NCBI RefSeq assembly: GCF_013911645.1
Contig: NZ_JACESV010000002.1
Span: 1,116,001 to 1,180,000, forward strand
Direction: 5' to 3'
DNA from: Allomuricauda sp.
GTDB taxonomy: Bacteria > Bacteroidota > Bacteroidia > Flavobacteriales > Flavobacteriaceae
Length of the DNA stretch: 64,000 nt
Below the pieces are notes generated by a model. It saw only the letters and a program-made list of their open reading frames with translations. It did not search any database and was not told where the DNA came from. How positions within the stretch are numbered: the first letter of the stretch is position 1; every line of letters begins with the position of its first letter. Shown here one piece after another: positions 7,484 to 15,697 of the stretch. A program made the position numbers and the translations under genes.

Positions 7484-9574
7484 TTAATTTTCTATGAAGA
7501 TGGGGTCTGTTGATAGTTTTACTACAGGGTTGGCTCCGTTGGATTCCCTTGAATCAATATTTATATGTTTGTTTTTTTGAACCACCTCAATGGCTTTTTT
7601 TCCAGATATTTTTTCACCGTTCAGGGTGAAAGTTGCTCCTTTGGCGACCATTTTTTTTATGTGCTCTATTGGCTTTGGTGGTGCGGGGGGAGTAGCGGGG
7701 TTTATAGGTGTTCTGGTATTTTTGTCAAGGTTGTCATAAGGGTCTTGTGTATCTATTATATTCTTAATTTGACTTGAAGCATACTTTGTCTCTGACATAT
7801 TTTTAGGTGGTTTTGGAGCCTTTGGTGCCGGCGGAGGAGGTGGAAAATCGGGAAAAGGTTCGGCATCCGCACGTTGTTTTTTGGACATTTTCCCGTAAAT
7901 GGTTTTTAGGCGCATTACCTCTTTCTTTTTAATGACCATGTGGTTGCTGTCCATTTCATTGTACTTTTTGGCCAAGGCGTTGTACTCTTTCATTTCCTCT
8001 CGGGTAGCGCTCTCTTGATAAAGCACTTTTGGACCTACAATATTAATGGTGGCAGAACCGTACTCGGCGAGGATTTTATCTACCTGATCAATAATATTTT
8101 TTGAGGTGTTTTGGTCAACCTGAATGACTGAACGCAGTGTTTTTTTACGTTCATCAAAAGAGAGATGATTGTTTATTTTTAAAAGGGTTTCTTTTAAATC
8201 ACTCAAGGGCACCAAATCTTTTTGAAACAATATCTGACCGCTCTTGTTGATTTTAATGTTGATCGGGTTGATGGTTTTTTGGCCAGCATTTTGAGAGATG
8301 GGAGCTGGAGAAGACCCAGCAAATTCTTTTTGCCCCTCGTCCATTCCAACCACTGTCATTTGTTTTGCATTCAAAAGTGTTGTGCTTGGTGTGATCGGAA
8401 CATTTTCTTTGAACTGACCTTCTTCCATTATGACCTCATTGGCAAATATCTCGATCAAATCAATGCCAGTGGTTCTTATTTCTTTGGACAAATGGTTTAT
8501 GGTATTTAGATATACAGGTTGAACAGCATTTATCTCAACCTTAGTTTTTTTAGAATCATAGGTCGATAGGTATTCCTGATTTAAAACTTGAGCGACTTCA
8601 TTGAAATGTATAACCTCATCCTGAATTTGCACAGTTTCAATACCTAAAAGCTCCATTGTAATGATATGGTCTGTTGGAATTTCCCTTGCAATTTCACGAT
8701 GCTCGCTAAACCCAAATAACAATAAGGCCGTAAGTGGCAAAAGCAATAGACTTCTGAATAGAAATGATTTTTTTGATGTGTTTGTTTTCATGACTGTAAA
8801 ACGTTTTTTGATTGATGAATAATTAAGGGCATTTGCAATGCCGGTCGACTGATGTGTATTAAAACTATCGTGTGATAAGTATGATAGGATTGTGTTTTGA
8901 TAATGCGAATGATCGTTGTTCTTGTCAATCACGGCCCTATCCGCCAAAAATTCATGGTTCAGTTTAATGGACGATTTAAATAAGTAGATAACGGGATTGA
9001 ACCAAAATATGACTTGGGCCAGTTCAATAAAGAGAATATCCAGGCTATGTCGCTGCTTCGCATGGGTTTCCTCATGTACAAGTACTTCCTGTGGAATGTT
9101 TTTTTCCTCAAATTGCTGTTGGTTCAAAAAGATATAGTTGAAAAAAGTATGGGGTGGAAGTGATTGTCGCAAAAGAACCTTAGTGACGAAATTCTCCTTG
9201 AACTTTGGATTCCTACGGATACGGGACCAAATTTGTGCAAGATGTCTCATAAAACGGAATCCAAATGCAATAACCCCAAGTATATAAACGCTCCACAACA
9301 AAACTGCCCAGTCAAAGCCATGCTCTTCGGCGACTAAATGATCAGTACCAACCTCTAAAAATTCATCGGTAATTGGGAAGTCTTGAGCAACTGTATTTTG
9401 CGCTATCTTCACATATTCAACAAAGACAATATTGGGAATCAAAAAGGAGGCGATAAGAGCTCCCAAAAGAAAGAATCGTTTAAAATGGTGTATGCTTTCC
9501 CTTTCCAGCACTACTTTGTAGAAGACCCAGAAAATGGCGAGACATGCGGTCGATTTTAAAAGGAAGACTAACAT
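7484..9574 (-). CDS. M56 (BlaR1/MecR1-type) membrane metallopeptidase
   Basis: The 696-residue protein has the M56 architecture: membrane segments near residues 3-20, 35-55, 88-108 and 275-292, with the zinc motif HEETH at 167-171 and a probable third ligand E208 in NHEFLADRAV. In BlaR1 and MecR1 such proteases are activated by an outside signal and remove the BlaI-type repressor. The C-terminal 400 residues here are not a penicillin-binding sensor: they are polar, include a proline-rich part (FPPPPPAPKAPKPPKN near residue 580) and no SxxK transpeptidase motif was seen. The ligand is unknown. The start lies 2 bases after the BlaI-family gene's stop, in one operon. Confidence 0.9.
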   Translation of the reverse strand: MLVFLLKSTACLAIFWVFYKVVLERESIHHFKRFFLLGALIASFLIPNIVFVEYVKIAQNTVAQDFPITDEFLEVGTDHLVAEEHGFDWAVLLWSVYILGVIAFGFRFMRHLAQIWSRIRRNPKFKENFVTKVLLRQSLPPHTFFNYIFLNQQQFEEKNIPQEVLVHEETHAKQRHSLDILFIELAQVIFWFNPVIYLFKSSIKLNHEFLADRAVIDKNNDHSHYQNTILSYLSHDSFNTHQSTGIANALNYSSIKKRFTVMKTNTSKKSFLFRSLLLLPLTALLLFGFSEHREIAREIPTDHIITMELLGIETVQIQDEVIHFNEVAQVLNQEYLSTYDSKKTKVEINAVQPVYLNTINHLSKEIRTTGIDLIEIFANEVIMEEGQFKENVPITPSTTLLNAKQMTVVGMDEGQKEFAGSSPAPISQNAGQKTINPINIKINKSGQILFQKDLVPLSDLKETLLKINNHLSFDERKKTLRSVIQVDQNTSKNIIDQVDKILAEYGSATINIVGPKVLYQESATREEMKEYNALAKKYNEMDSNHMVIKKKEVMRLKTIYGKMSKKQRADAEPFPDFPPPPPAPKAPKPPKNMSETKYASSQIKNIIDTQDPYDNLDKNTRTPINPATPPAPPKPIEHIKKMVAKGATFTLNGEKISGKKAIEVVQKNKHINIDSRESNGANPVVKLSTDPIFIEN

Positions 9575-9576
9575 AA

Positions 9577-9942
9577 TTACTTCTTTTTAATTTCATTGTC
9601 GATTAATTTCTTCAATTCTTCCAACTCTGTTTTGCTCAAATTCGTCTCTTGGGCAAAAAAGGAAGCAAATTGACTGGCACTGTCGTTAAAGAAGTTTTTA
9701 ATGAGCCCGTTCACATGCTTGGAAAAATAATCCTTCTTCTTTACCAAAGGATAGTACTCCCTGCTTCTTCCGATACTGTTGTAGGCTATAAAACCTTTGT
9801 CCGCTACCCGTTTTAAGAGGGTTGCTACAGTTGTGGTCGCTGGTTTGGGTTCGGGGTAGGCATCCAATATGTCCTTCATATAGGCCTTATTTAAATTCCA
9901 AACAATGTTCATTAACTCTTCTTCGGATTTTGATAACTGCAT
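9577..9942 (-). CDS. BlaI/MecI family repressor
   Basis: A 121-residue winged-helix repressor: the N-terminal block LSKSEEELMNIVWNL, the recognition helix region PATTTVATLLKRVADKGF and the C-terminal dimerisation helices match BlaI/MecI/CopY. ATG 9942 is preferred over TTG 9948, which would add only two residues. It is followed by the M56 peptidase, the usual partner that relieves repression. Two palindromes of the TACA-TGTA type lie in its promoter (9967-9978 and 9995-10006), so autoregulation is very likely. Bacteroidota carry many such pairs that are unrelated to beta-lactam resistance. Confidence 0.92.
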   Translation of the reverse strand: MQLSKSEEELMNIVWNLNKAYMKDILDAYPEPKPATTTVATLLKRVADKGFIAYNSIGRSREYYPLVKKKDYFSKHVNGLIKNFFNDSASQFASFFAQETNLSKTELEELKKLIDNEIKKK

Positions 9943-9966
9943 TTTCAATTTTTTACAATTATTGCT

Positions 9967-10006
9967 CTACAAACATAGAATAAAAATTTTAATTCTACAA
10001 ATGTAG
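9967..10006 (-). promoter_or_regulatory. Promoter and double operator of the BlaI-M56 operon
   Basis: Two BlaI-like boxes are present: CTACAAATGTAG (9995-10006, perfect palindrome) and CTACAAACATAG (9967-9978, imperfect). On the minus strand the -7 element TATGTTTG (9977 to 9970) lies inside the second box and a -33 TTG (10000 to 9998) inside the first, with 20 bases between them. The predicted start is near 9966, 24 bases before ATG 9942. A bound repressor would therefore cover both core promoter elements. Confidence 0.8.
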
Positions 10007-10077
10007 AGTTTGTTTATGATTATAAGAAGTCATTTTAATATCCTAAAATGTTAAGTTTGCCGTCAAATTTGAATATC

Positions 10078-10656
10078 ATGGGATTATTGGAGGACTTACA
10101 AAACAGAAGCGGAAATACCTGCGAACTATGCGGGTCAACAGAAAACTTACAGGTATATGAAGTTCCCCCGGTTTCCACTGGTGGTATGGATGGTAGCCTT
10201 TTAGGGTGTGCTACGTGCATTGGTCAGCTAGAAGATTCTGATACCGTTGATTCTAACCATTGGCGTTGTTTGAACGATAGCATGTGGAGCGAGCACGATG
10301 CGGTAAAAGTTGTGGCTTGGCGTATGCTGAACCGATTAAAGTCCGAAGGATGGCCCCAAGATTTACTGGATATGATGTATTTGGAAGATGAAACATTGGA
10401 ATGGGCCAAAGCAACGGGTGAAGGAGAAGAGGAAAGTGAAAAAATCATCCATAGGGATGTGAACGGCAATATATTGGAGAACGGTGATAGCGTTGTGCTG
10501 GTAAAGGATCTAAAAGTGAAGGGTTCCAGCATGGTCGCAAAACAGGGAACCGCCGTGCGACGGATTTCCCTGGATCACGAAAATGCCGAGTATATTGAAG
10601 GCAAGGTAGATGGTCAACAAATTGTGATCATCACCAAATACGTTAAAAAGATTTAA
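10078..10656 (+). CDS. PhnA/YjdM-type zinc-ribbon protein
   Basis: The 192-residue protein belongs to the PhnA (YjdM) family. The N-terminal zinc ribbon is visible as CELCG near residue 15 and CATC near residue 40, followed by HWRCLNDSMWSEHDAVKVVAWRML and a C-terminal SH3-like PhnA domain (NGDSVVLVKDLKVKGSSMVAKQGTAV). Despite the name, the family is not required for phosphonate breakdown and its role is unclear. ATG 10078 gives the usual family N-terminus (MGLLEDLQNRSGN); ATG 10048 would add ten unusual residues. Its stop overlaps the convergent dipeptidase stop by two bases. Confidence 0.85.
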   Translation: MGLLEDLQNRSGNTCELCGSTENLQVYEVPPVSTGGMDGSLLGCATCIGQLEDSDTVDSNHWRCLNDSMWSEHDAVKVVAWRMLNRLKSEGWPQDLLDMMYLEDETLEWAKATGEGEEESEKIIHRDVNGNILENGDSVVLVKDLKVKGSSMVAKQGTAVRRISLDHENAEYIEGKVDGQQIVIITKYVKKI

Positions 10657-12041
10657 GCCTTCATCTCCGTATAATATTTGTAGAAGTAAGGGATGGTCTC
10701 AATGCCCTTTAAAAAGTTCCAGACCCCAAAATGTTCGTTGGGGGAGTGGATGGCATCGCTGTCCAAACCAAATCCTAAAAGAATCGTTTTACTGTCAAAA
10801 ACATTTTCAAAAAGGGCCACAATTGGAATACTTCCTCCGGTTCGTTGTGGCACAGGAGTTTTTCCAAAGGTTGTTTCCATGGCCTTGGAAGCGGCTTGGT
10901 AACCGATACTATCAATTGGGGTAACATAAGCTTGACCTCCGTGGTGGGGGGTCACTTTCACTTTCACGCTTTTTGGGGCCAATGAGGTGAAATGTTTTGT
11001 GAAGAGTTCCGTGATCTCGTGCCAATCTTGATCGGGCACCAATCGCATGGAAATTTTGGCGTAGGCTTTACTGGCAATTACGGTTTTTGCACCCTCTCCT
11101 GTGTAACCGCCCCAAATACCGTTCACATCCAAGGTTGGTCGTATTCCAAAACGTTCCGGTGTGGAATACCCCTTTTCACCATGGACATCATCAATATCCA
11201 ACGATTTTTTATAAGCTTCCAAATCAAATGGGGCTTTGGCCATTTCTGCCCGTTCTTCATCAGATATGACCTCAACCTTGTCATAAAAACCGGGTATGGT
11301 GATGTGGTTGTTTTCATCGTGCAATCCAGCAATCATTTTGGACAGTACGTTGATGGGGTTCGGAGCGGCACCTCCGTAAATTCCCGAATGCAGGTCACGG
11401 TTCGCCCCGGTCACCTCCACTTCAACATAACTAAGTCCGCGTAGGCCTGTTGTTATGGACGGAGTATCGTTGGAAATCATTCCTGTGTCGGAGATCAAGA
11501 TGATATCGTTTTTAAATTTTTTGCTGTTCTCCTTTAGGAAATCTTCCAAATTATCACTCCCTACTTCTTCCTCGCCTTCGATCATGAACTTTACATTGCA
11601 GGGCAACGTATTGTTTTTAATCATAAACTCCACTGCCTTTACATGCATAAAAAACTGGCCTTTGTCGTCACAGGCCCCACGGGCAAAAATGGCCCCATCG
11701 GGATGCAGTTCCGTTTCTTTGATTACAGGCTCAAAAGGAGGGGAATCCCAAAGATCCATAGGGTCCGGGGGTTGCACATCGTAATGGCCATAAACCAACA
11801 CTGTTGGCAGGTTTGGGTCGATGATTTTGTCGGCATACACCACGGGATACCCATTGGTTTCGCAAATTTCGGTGTTTTCGCAACCTGCTTCGTCCAAAGA
11901 TTTCTTTACAGCTTTAGCGGCTTCCAAAACATCCTTGGCGTATGCCTTATCGGCACTAATGGAGGGGATTTTTAAGAGGTCGATCAACTCGTTGATAAAT
12001 CTGTCCTTGTTGGTGCTGATGTAATTATGTATGTCTTTCAT
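10653..12041 (-). CDS. M20 family dipeptidase
   Basis: A 462-residue zinc dipeptidase of the M20/M25/M40 family, similar to carnosinase-type cytosolic dipeptidases. Metal-site motifs are visible: VLVYGHYDVQPPDP (H and D ligands), ARGACDDKGQ, the catalytic pair in IEGEEEVGS, and a late AIHSPNEHF histidine. The inserted dimerisation domain (about residues 200-320) is present. It most likely hydrolyses dipeptides in the cytoplasm; no signal peptide is seen. ATG 12041 is chosen because a longer open frame runs antisense through the tRNA-Leu gene and is not plausible coding. Confidence 0.9.
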   Translation of the reverse strand: MKDIHNYISTNKDRFINELIDLLKIPSISADKAYAKDVLEAAKAVKKSLDEAGCENTEICETNGYPVVYADKIIDPNLPTVLVYGHYDVQPPDPMDLWDSPPFEPVIKETELHPDGAIFARGACDDKGQFFMHVKAVEFMIKNNTLPCNVKFMIEGEEEVGSDNLEDFLKENSKKFKNDIILISDTGMISNDTPSITTGLRGLSYVEVEVTGANRDLHSGIYGGAAPNPINVLSKMIAGLHDENNHITIPGFYDKVEVISDEERAEMAKAPFDLEAYKKSLDIDDVHGEKGYSTPERFGIRPTLDVNGIWGGYTGEGAKTVIASKAYAKISMRLVPDQDWHEITELFTKHFTSLAPKSVKVKVTPHHGGQAYVTPIDSIGYQAASKAMETTFGKTPVPQRTGGSIPIVALFENVFDSKTILLGFGLDSDAIHSPNEHFGVWNFLKGIETIPYFYKYYTEMKA

Positions 12042-12098
12042 ATATGAATTAAAAAGGACCCTAAAAGTACAAAAAACAAGTTTTTCGGGGCAGTGGAT

Positions 12099-12127
12099 TT
12101 GCAAATCGGAAAATTGATTTATATTTG
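12099..12127 (+). promoter_or_regulatory. Promoter of tRNA-Leu
   Basis: A -33 TTG (12099-12101) and a perfect Bacteroidota -7 element TATATTTG (12120-12127) are separated by 18 bases and lie 11 bases before the tRNA 5' end, which fits a start close to 12131-12134. Confidence 0.65.
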
Positions 12128-12138
12128 CACTCCATTTC

Positions 12139-12220
12139 GCGGGTGTGGTGGAATTGGTAGACACGCTAGACTTAGGATCTAGTGCCGCAAGGCGTGGGGG
12201 TTCGACTCCCTTCACCCGCA
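12139..12220 (+). tRNA. tRNA-Leu (anticodon UAG)
   Basis: An 82-base tRNA. The acceptor arms GCGGGTG (12139-12145) and CACCCGC (12213-12219) pair fully, with discriminator A at 12220. The anticodon stem-loop is CTAGA-CTTAGGA-TCTAG, anticodon TAG, and the T-arm loop contains TTCGACT. The long variable arm is that of a class II tRNA. CCA is not encoded. Confidence 0.95.
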
Positions 12221-12221
12221 C

Positions 12222-12254
12222 AAAAAGCTCTTCAGTAACTGAGGAGCTTTTTTT
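12222..12254 (+). terminator. Terminator after tRNA-Leu
   Basis: The arms AAAAGCTCTTCAGT and ACTGAGGAGCTTTT form a strong hairpin directly after the tRNA, ending in seven T residues. Confidence 0.88.
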
Positions 12255-12256
12255 GT

Positions 12257-12758
12257 GTTAAAAATCCGTCACGCATTTTCCATTTCGAAATCAGATTCTT
12301 TTCAAGCGTCATTATTCAAGAATTTACCAGACTCTTTCCTGTTTTAAAAAAACCTTCGGAGTTGATAAATAGTACCCCTAAATCATTTAAAGCACGATTG
12401 TATTGTGGGGAGTAACTTATATTACTTTTAACCTGCTTATTTGTACACTGGTCAAGAAACGTTACTCATGATTAATGCACTTGGGATGATGATAAAAATC
12501 AAAAATTAAAAGTTGATTTTTGAAATTATCCGTAAGATTTTGTTAAAACGAAGGGATATTACTAAATTGAAATCGGATAAGAGAGGAAAACAATTGGGTT
12601 AAGCCTAAAAATGCAATAAGCAATTATTGTTGAATGTTTTTTATAATAAAGTTTTCCGATTATAGTTCTACTTAATGCAGAATATTGATATTTGTCAATA
12701 TTTTTTACAGTAGAACAAAACCAAACCAAAACTAACAAAGTAAAAGACCAACTGCGCT
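12257..12758. other. AT-rich gap of about 500 bases without a gene
   Basis: No convincing reading frame or RNA gene was found. Near its right end is a perfect inverted repeat, AATATTGA-TATTTG-TCAATATT (12681-12702), followed by more T residues and 57 bases before the response-regulator start. The loop overlaps GATATTTG, one base from a -7 element, so this could be the regulator promoter with an operator over it. A TGAT-N4-ATCA match at 12490-12501 has no -7 element at the spacing used elsewhere in the window. Confidence 0.5.
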
Positions 12759-13148
12759 ATGTACAAGGAAATATACTTGGTCGATGACGAAGACCTAGTG
12801 AATACGGTGAATGCGATTCACTTTAGAAGAATGGGAATGGAAGATAGGGTTAAGAGCTTTACCAATCCCGAATTGGCACTGGATGACCTAAGATTTAGAG
12901 ATAATCCTCAAACAAAAACGCTTATTTTATTGGACATTAACATGCCCGAGATGAGCGGTTTCGAATTTTTGGAATTCATGATGCTAGAAGATTTTCCGGT
13001 AACCAACGAAGTACTTTTGGTAACTTCTTCCGAGTCCGATGCGGATAAAGAAGAAGCAAAAAAGTATGGGAAATATGTAAAGGAATTTATTACAAAGCCT
13101 TTAAGAATTGAGCATTTGGAAGATTACCTGCAAAGTGCCAATAAATAG
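12759..13148 (+). CDS. Single-domain response regulator
   Basis: A 129-residue CheY-like receiver domain with no output domain. The acidic pocket is in LVDDED (residues 6-11), the phosphorylated aspartate is in LLDINMPEMSG near residue 65, the conserved T/S in LLVTSSE, and the lysine in FITKPL. Such stand-alone receivers work in phosphorelays or bind partner proteins. The adjacent PAS histidine kinase begins 90 bases downstream on the same strand and is the likely partner. The upstream promoter region holds the inverted repeat at 12681-12702. Confidence 0.9.
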   Translation: MYKEIYLVDDEDLVNTVNAIHFRRMGMEDRVKSFTNPELALDDLRFRDNPQTKTLILLDINMPEMSGFEFLEFMMLEDFPVTNEVLLVTSSESDADKEEAKKYGKYVKEFITKPLRIEHLEDYLQSANK

Positions 13149-13238
13149 TCTCTTAGTATCCATCAGCTAAGACAAAGTATTTGGTTCCCCTTTTACGACC
13201 TAAGTTTTAAACGATCCATTCTGATTAAATTTTAACTT

Positions 13239-14699
13239 TTGAAAAGGAAACAGACACTTATTCATAACAAGGTTGAAATCGTAGAAGATAGGGATGACGC
13301 TGTGTGGGCGATGGATTTAAACTATCGGCTGACCGCTTTTAATCCATCGTTTAAGATAAGACTTAAAAGTGAGGGGTGGGACAAAGCCGACCGAGGTATG
13401 GATCTAAGAGCGATATATCGGTCGGGAAGTTTCTTTAAACCATGCGAACAGGGGTGCGAACGGGCCTTTGACCGATTCGCAACCACTTCTAGACACACTT
13501 TTGAACAAAATGGGGAAGTAGTGGTGCATGAGTTTTCGTTTCAACCTTTTATGAACAGTTCGGGAAAGGTTATCGGTTGTTGTATTTGGCAAAAGGATAT
13601 AACGCAGGAAGTGGACAATAATAATCGTTTGCTCGAAAGCGAAAGAAAGTATCGTGAAGCCCAAGAAGTTGCGAATGTTGGGCATTGGGGCTGGGATATG
13701 AAGGATGACAAAATTGTTTGGTCCAACCAATTGTTTCGAATCTTTGAACAAGACCCTGGAAAATTTAAAGCAACCTTTGATGCATTATCGGAAATTATCC
13801 ATCCAGATGACCGCCAAGCGTTTATTGATGATGTTCAAGCTAGTATTGAGGAAAATAAAATGCACGACATTACCCATAGAATTGTTTTGGGCAATGGAGA
13901 AATACGTTATGTGCACCAAAAGGGTAGGGCTTATTACGATGAGCACGGCAAACCCAAGTACATGTCCGGTACTACACAAGATGTGACCAAAGAGGTATTG
14001 TCCAATCATCAAATAGTACAGCAAAACCAAGAGCTTCAGAATTTTGTTAGGATCATATCGCACAATCTACGAGGGCCCATATCCAACCTTTTAATGTTGT
14101 CCAAAATTTATGAATGGGGTAAAGATGAAATAAACGACGACATTGTTAAAAAGATTGAACATACAACCGAGGCACTTGACCAGACCATTAAAGACCTCCA
14201 CCTTTCCCTATCATTAAAGTCTGCCGACAAGAAAAAGTTCAGAGCGGTGTGCCTTAAAGATGTGATGAAAGATGTGAATGGGTTGTTAACAGAGGAGGTC
14301 ATGAAGCAAAAGGCGTCGATTCGAACCGATTTTTCGCAAACGGATACCGTGTTCGGGGCCAAAAGCTATGTGGTAAACATTTTTTACAACCTTATTCTTA
14401 ATGCGATACATTACGCAAAGGATGGTGTTCCTGCCATAATAAATATATCTACCTATCAAACCAAGGAAGCAGTAATATTAAAATTTACCGACAATGGTAT
14501 TGGAATGGAGCTCACGCCCGAAAAGGAACGAAAAATATTTGATATGTATGGAAGGCTCAGTGGAGCAACCGAAGGTAAAGGCTTTGGACTTTACTTGGTA
14601 AAGACCCAAGTGGAAGCCATGGAAGGGAAAATAGAGGTAGAAAGTGAGAAAGGGGTAGGGAGTACATTCACCATAACACTTCCCAACAAGATACAGTAA
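13239..14699 (+). CDS. PAS-domain sensor histidine kinase
   Basis: The 486-residue kinase has no membrane segment, so it should sense a cytoplasmic signal. Two PAS domains are visible (about 15-125 and 138-250; the second has the PAS_3 form DITHRIVLGNGEIRYVHQKG). The phosphorylated histidine is H275 in ISHNLRGPISNL, the variant usual in Bacteroidota, and the ATPase boxes are NIFYNLILNAIHYAKDG, DNGIGM and GKGFGLYLVK. The start is TTG 13239. The first PAS domain has clustered cysteines (CEQGC at 69-73 and CC at 114-115) which might bind metal or sense redox state, but this is only a possibility. It probably pairs with the receiver upstream. Confidence 0.88.
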   Translation: MKRKQTLIHNKVEIVEDRDDAVWAMDLNYRLTAFNPSFKIRLKSEGWDKADRGMDLRAIYRSGSFFKPCEQGCERAFDRFATTSRHTFEQNGEVVVHEFSFQPFMNSSGKVIGCCIWQKDITQEVDNNNRLLESERKYREAQEVANVGHWGWDMKDDKIVWSNQLFRIFEQDPGKFKATFDALSEIIHPDDRQAFIDDVQASIEENKMHDITHRIVLGNGEIRYVHQKGRAYYDEHGKPKYMSGTTQDVTKEVLSNHQIVQQNQELQNFVRIISHNLRGPISNLLMLSKIYEWGKDEINDDIVKKIEHTTEALDQTIKDLHLSLSLKSADKKKFRAVCLKDVMKDVNGLLTEEVMKQKASIRTDFSQTDTVFGAKSYVVNIFYNLILNAIHYAKDGVPAIINISTYQTKEAVILKFTDNGIGMELTPEKERKIFDMYGRLSGATEGKGFGLYLVKTQVEAMEGKIEVESEKGVGSTFTITLPNKIQ

Positions 14700-14700
14700 C

Positions 14701-15636
14701 CTAAAAGGGCAAACGCTCCAAGTCCACATTGCCCCCAGAGATAATAATACCTACTTTTTTATTGGAGACTAGCCCTTTTCTTTTAAAAACAGCAGCCAAG
14801 GCTACGGCGCTGGAAGGTTCGCATACAATTTTAAGTCGTTCCCAAATCAATCGCATGGATGCAATAATTTCTTCTTCGGTCACGCGGACAATTTCTTCCA
14901 CATGCTTCTGGATAATGGGAAAGTTTCTATCACCCAACTGCGTTTTTAAACCGTCGGCAATAGTGTTTGTGGTGGTATTGGTTTCTATTTTTCCGCTTTG
15001 TAGGGAGCGATAGGCATCATCCACCTCAAAAGGTTCGCCACCAATGGTTTTACAATGGTTTCCAAAATAATGCGCCGAAAGGGCTGAGCCAGCAATCAAA
15101 CCGCCCCCGCCAACTGGGGTCACCACGTAATCAAGATCTGGGTATAGTTCCAATAGTTCTTTGCAGGCAGTTCCTTGCCCTAAAATCACATGGTCATCAT
15201 TGGAAGGGTGAATAAAAGTAGCCCCATGCTCGTTTACAATCCGTTCAGATTCACGTTCCCTAGCTTCCAGAGTAGGCTCACATTCAATCAAAATTCCACC
15301 GTATCCCCTTACCGCTTCTTTTTTTACCTGGGGAGCCGAACTCGGCATCACAATATAGGCCTTAACCCCTAAACTTTGTGCGGAAAGGGACAAGGCTTGG
15401 GCAAAATTGCCCGAAGAATGTGTGACTACACCGTTCTTCTTTTGTTCGTCCGTAAGTTGTATTATGGCATTGGCTGCCCCACGCATTTTAAATGCACCCA
15501 TACGCTGAAAGTTTTCGCACTTAAAAAACAAATGGGCACCCGCCATCTCGTCAATGAGGCGGGAAGTAAGAACGGGCGTATTGTGGATAAAAGGTTTTAT
15601 CCGCTCGTGGCAGTCAATTAGTTCTTGTTTGTCCAT
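14701..15636 (-). CDS. PLP-dependent serine/threonine dehydratase family enzyme
   Basis: The 311-residue enzyme is a fold-type II PLP protein like short threonine dehydratases, serine racemases and hydroxyaspartate ammonia-lyases. K50 in GAFKMRGA binds PLP, SGNFAQAL binds its carboxylate or substrate, and VGGGGLIAG binds the phosphate. There is no C-terminal ACT regulatory domain, which argues against biosynthetic IlvA. Substrate choice between threonine, serine and 3-hydroxyaspartate cannot be read from the sequence. It converges with the histidine kinase gene, stop to stop, with one base between them. Confidence 0.85.
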   Translation of the reverse strand: MDKQELIDCHERIKPFIHNTPVLTSRLIDEMAGAHLFFKCENFQRMGAFKMRGAANAIIQLTDEQKKNGVVTHSSGNFAQALSLSAQSLGVKAYIVMPSSAPQVKKEAVRGYGGILIECEPTLEARERESERIVNEHGATFIHPSNDDHVILGQGTACKELLELYPDLDYVVTPVGGGGLIAGSALSAHYFGNHCKTIGGEPFEVDDAYRSLQSGKIETNTTTNTIADGLKTQLGDRNFPIIQKHVEEIVRVTEEEIIASMRLIWERLKIVCEPSSAVALAAVFKRKGLVSNKKVGIIISGGNVDLERLPF

Positions 15637-15697
15637 AAAAATTACCTTGTACCGATTTTTGTAGCAATTAAATCATGGTAAAGATAACAATGGGATA

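Noticed and set aside
7484..9942. Calling the BlaI/M56 pair a beta-lactam resistance system
   Set aside because: There is no beta-lactamase or penicillin-binding sensor domain; such pairs are common and unrelated to resistance in Bacteroidota.
12042..12221. Upstream extension of the M20 dipeptidase reading frame by about 60 residues
   Set aside because: It is antisense to tRNA-Leu and its promoter, and the extra residues match no family; ATG 12041 gives the expected N-terminus.
12490..12501. TGAT-N4-ATCA match in the gap before the response regulator
   Set aside because: No -7 element lies 22-23 bases to either side and the next gene starts over 250 bases away; the region is AT-rich, so a chance match is likely.
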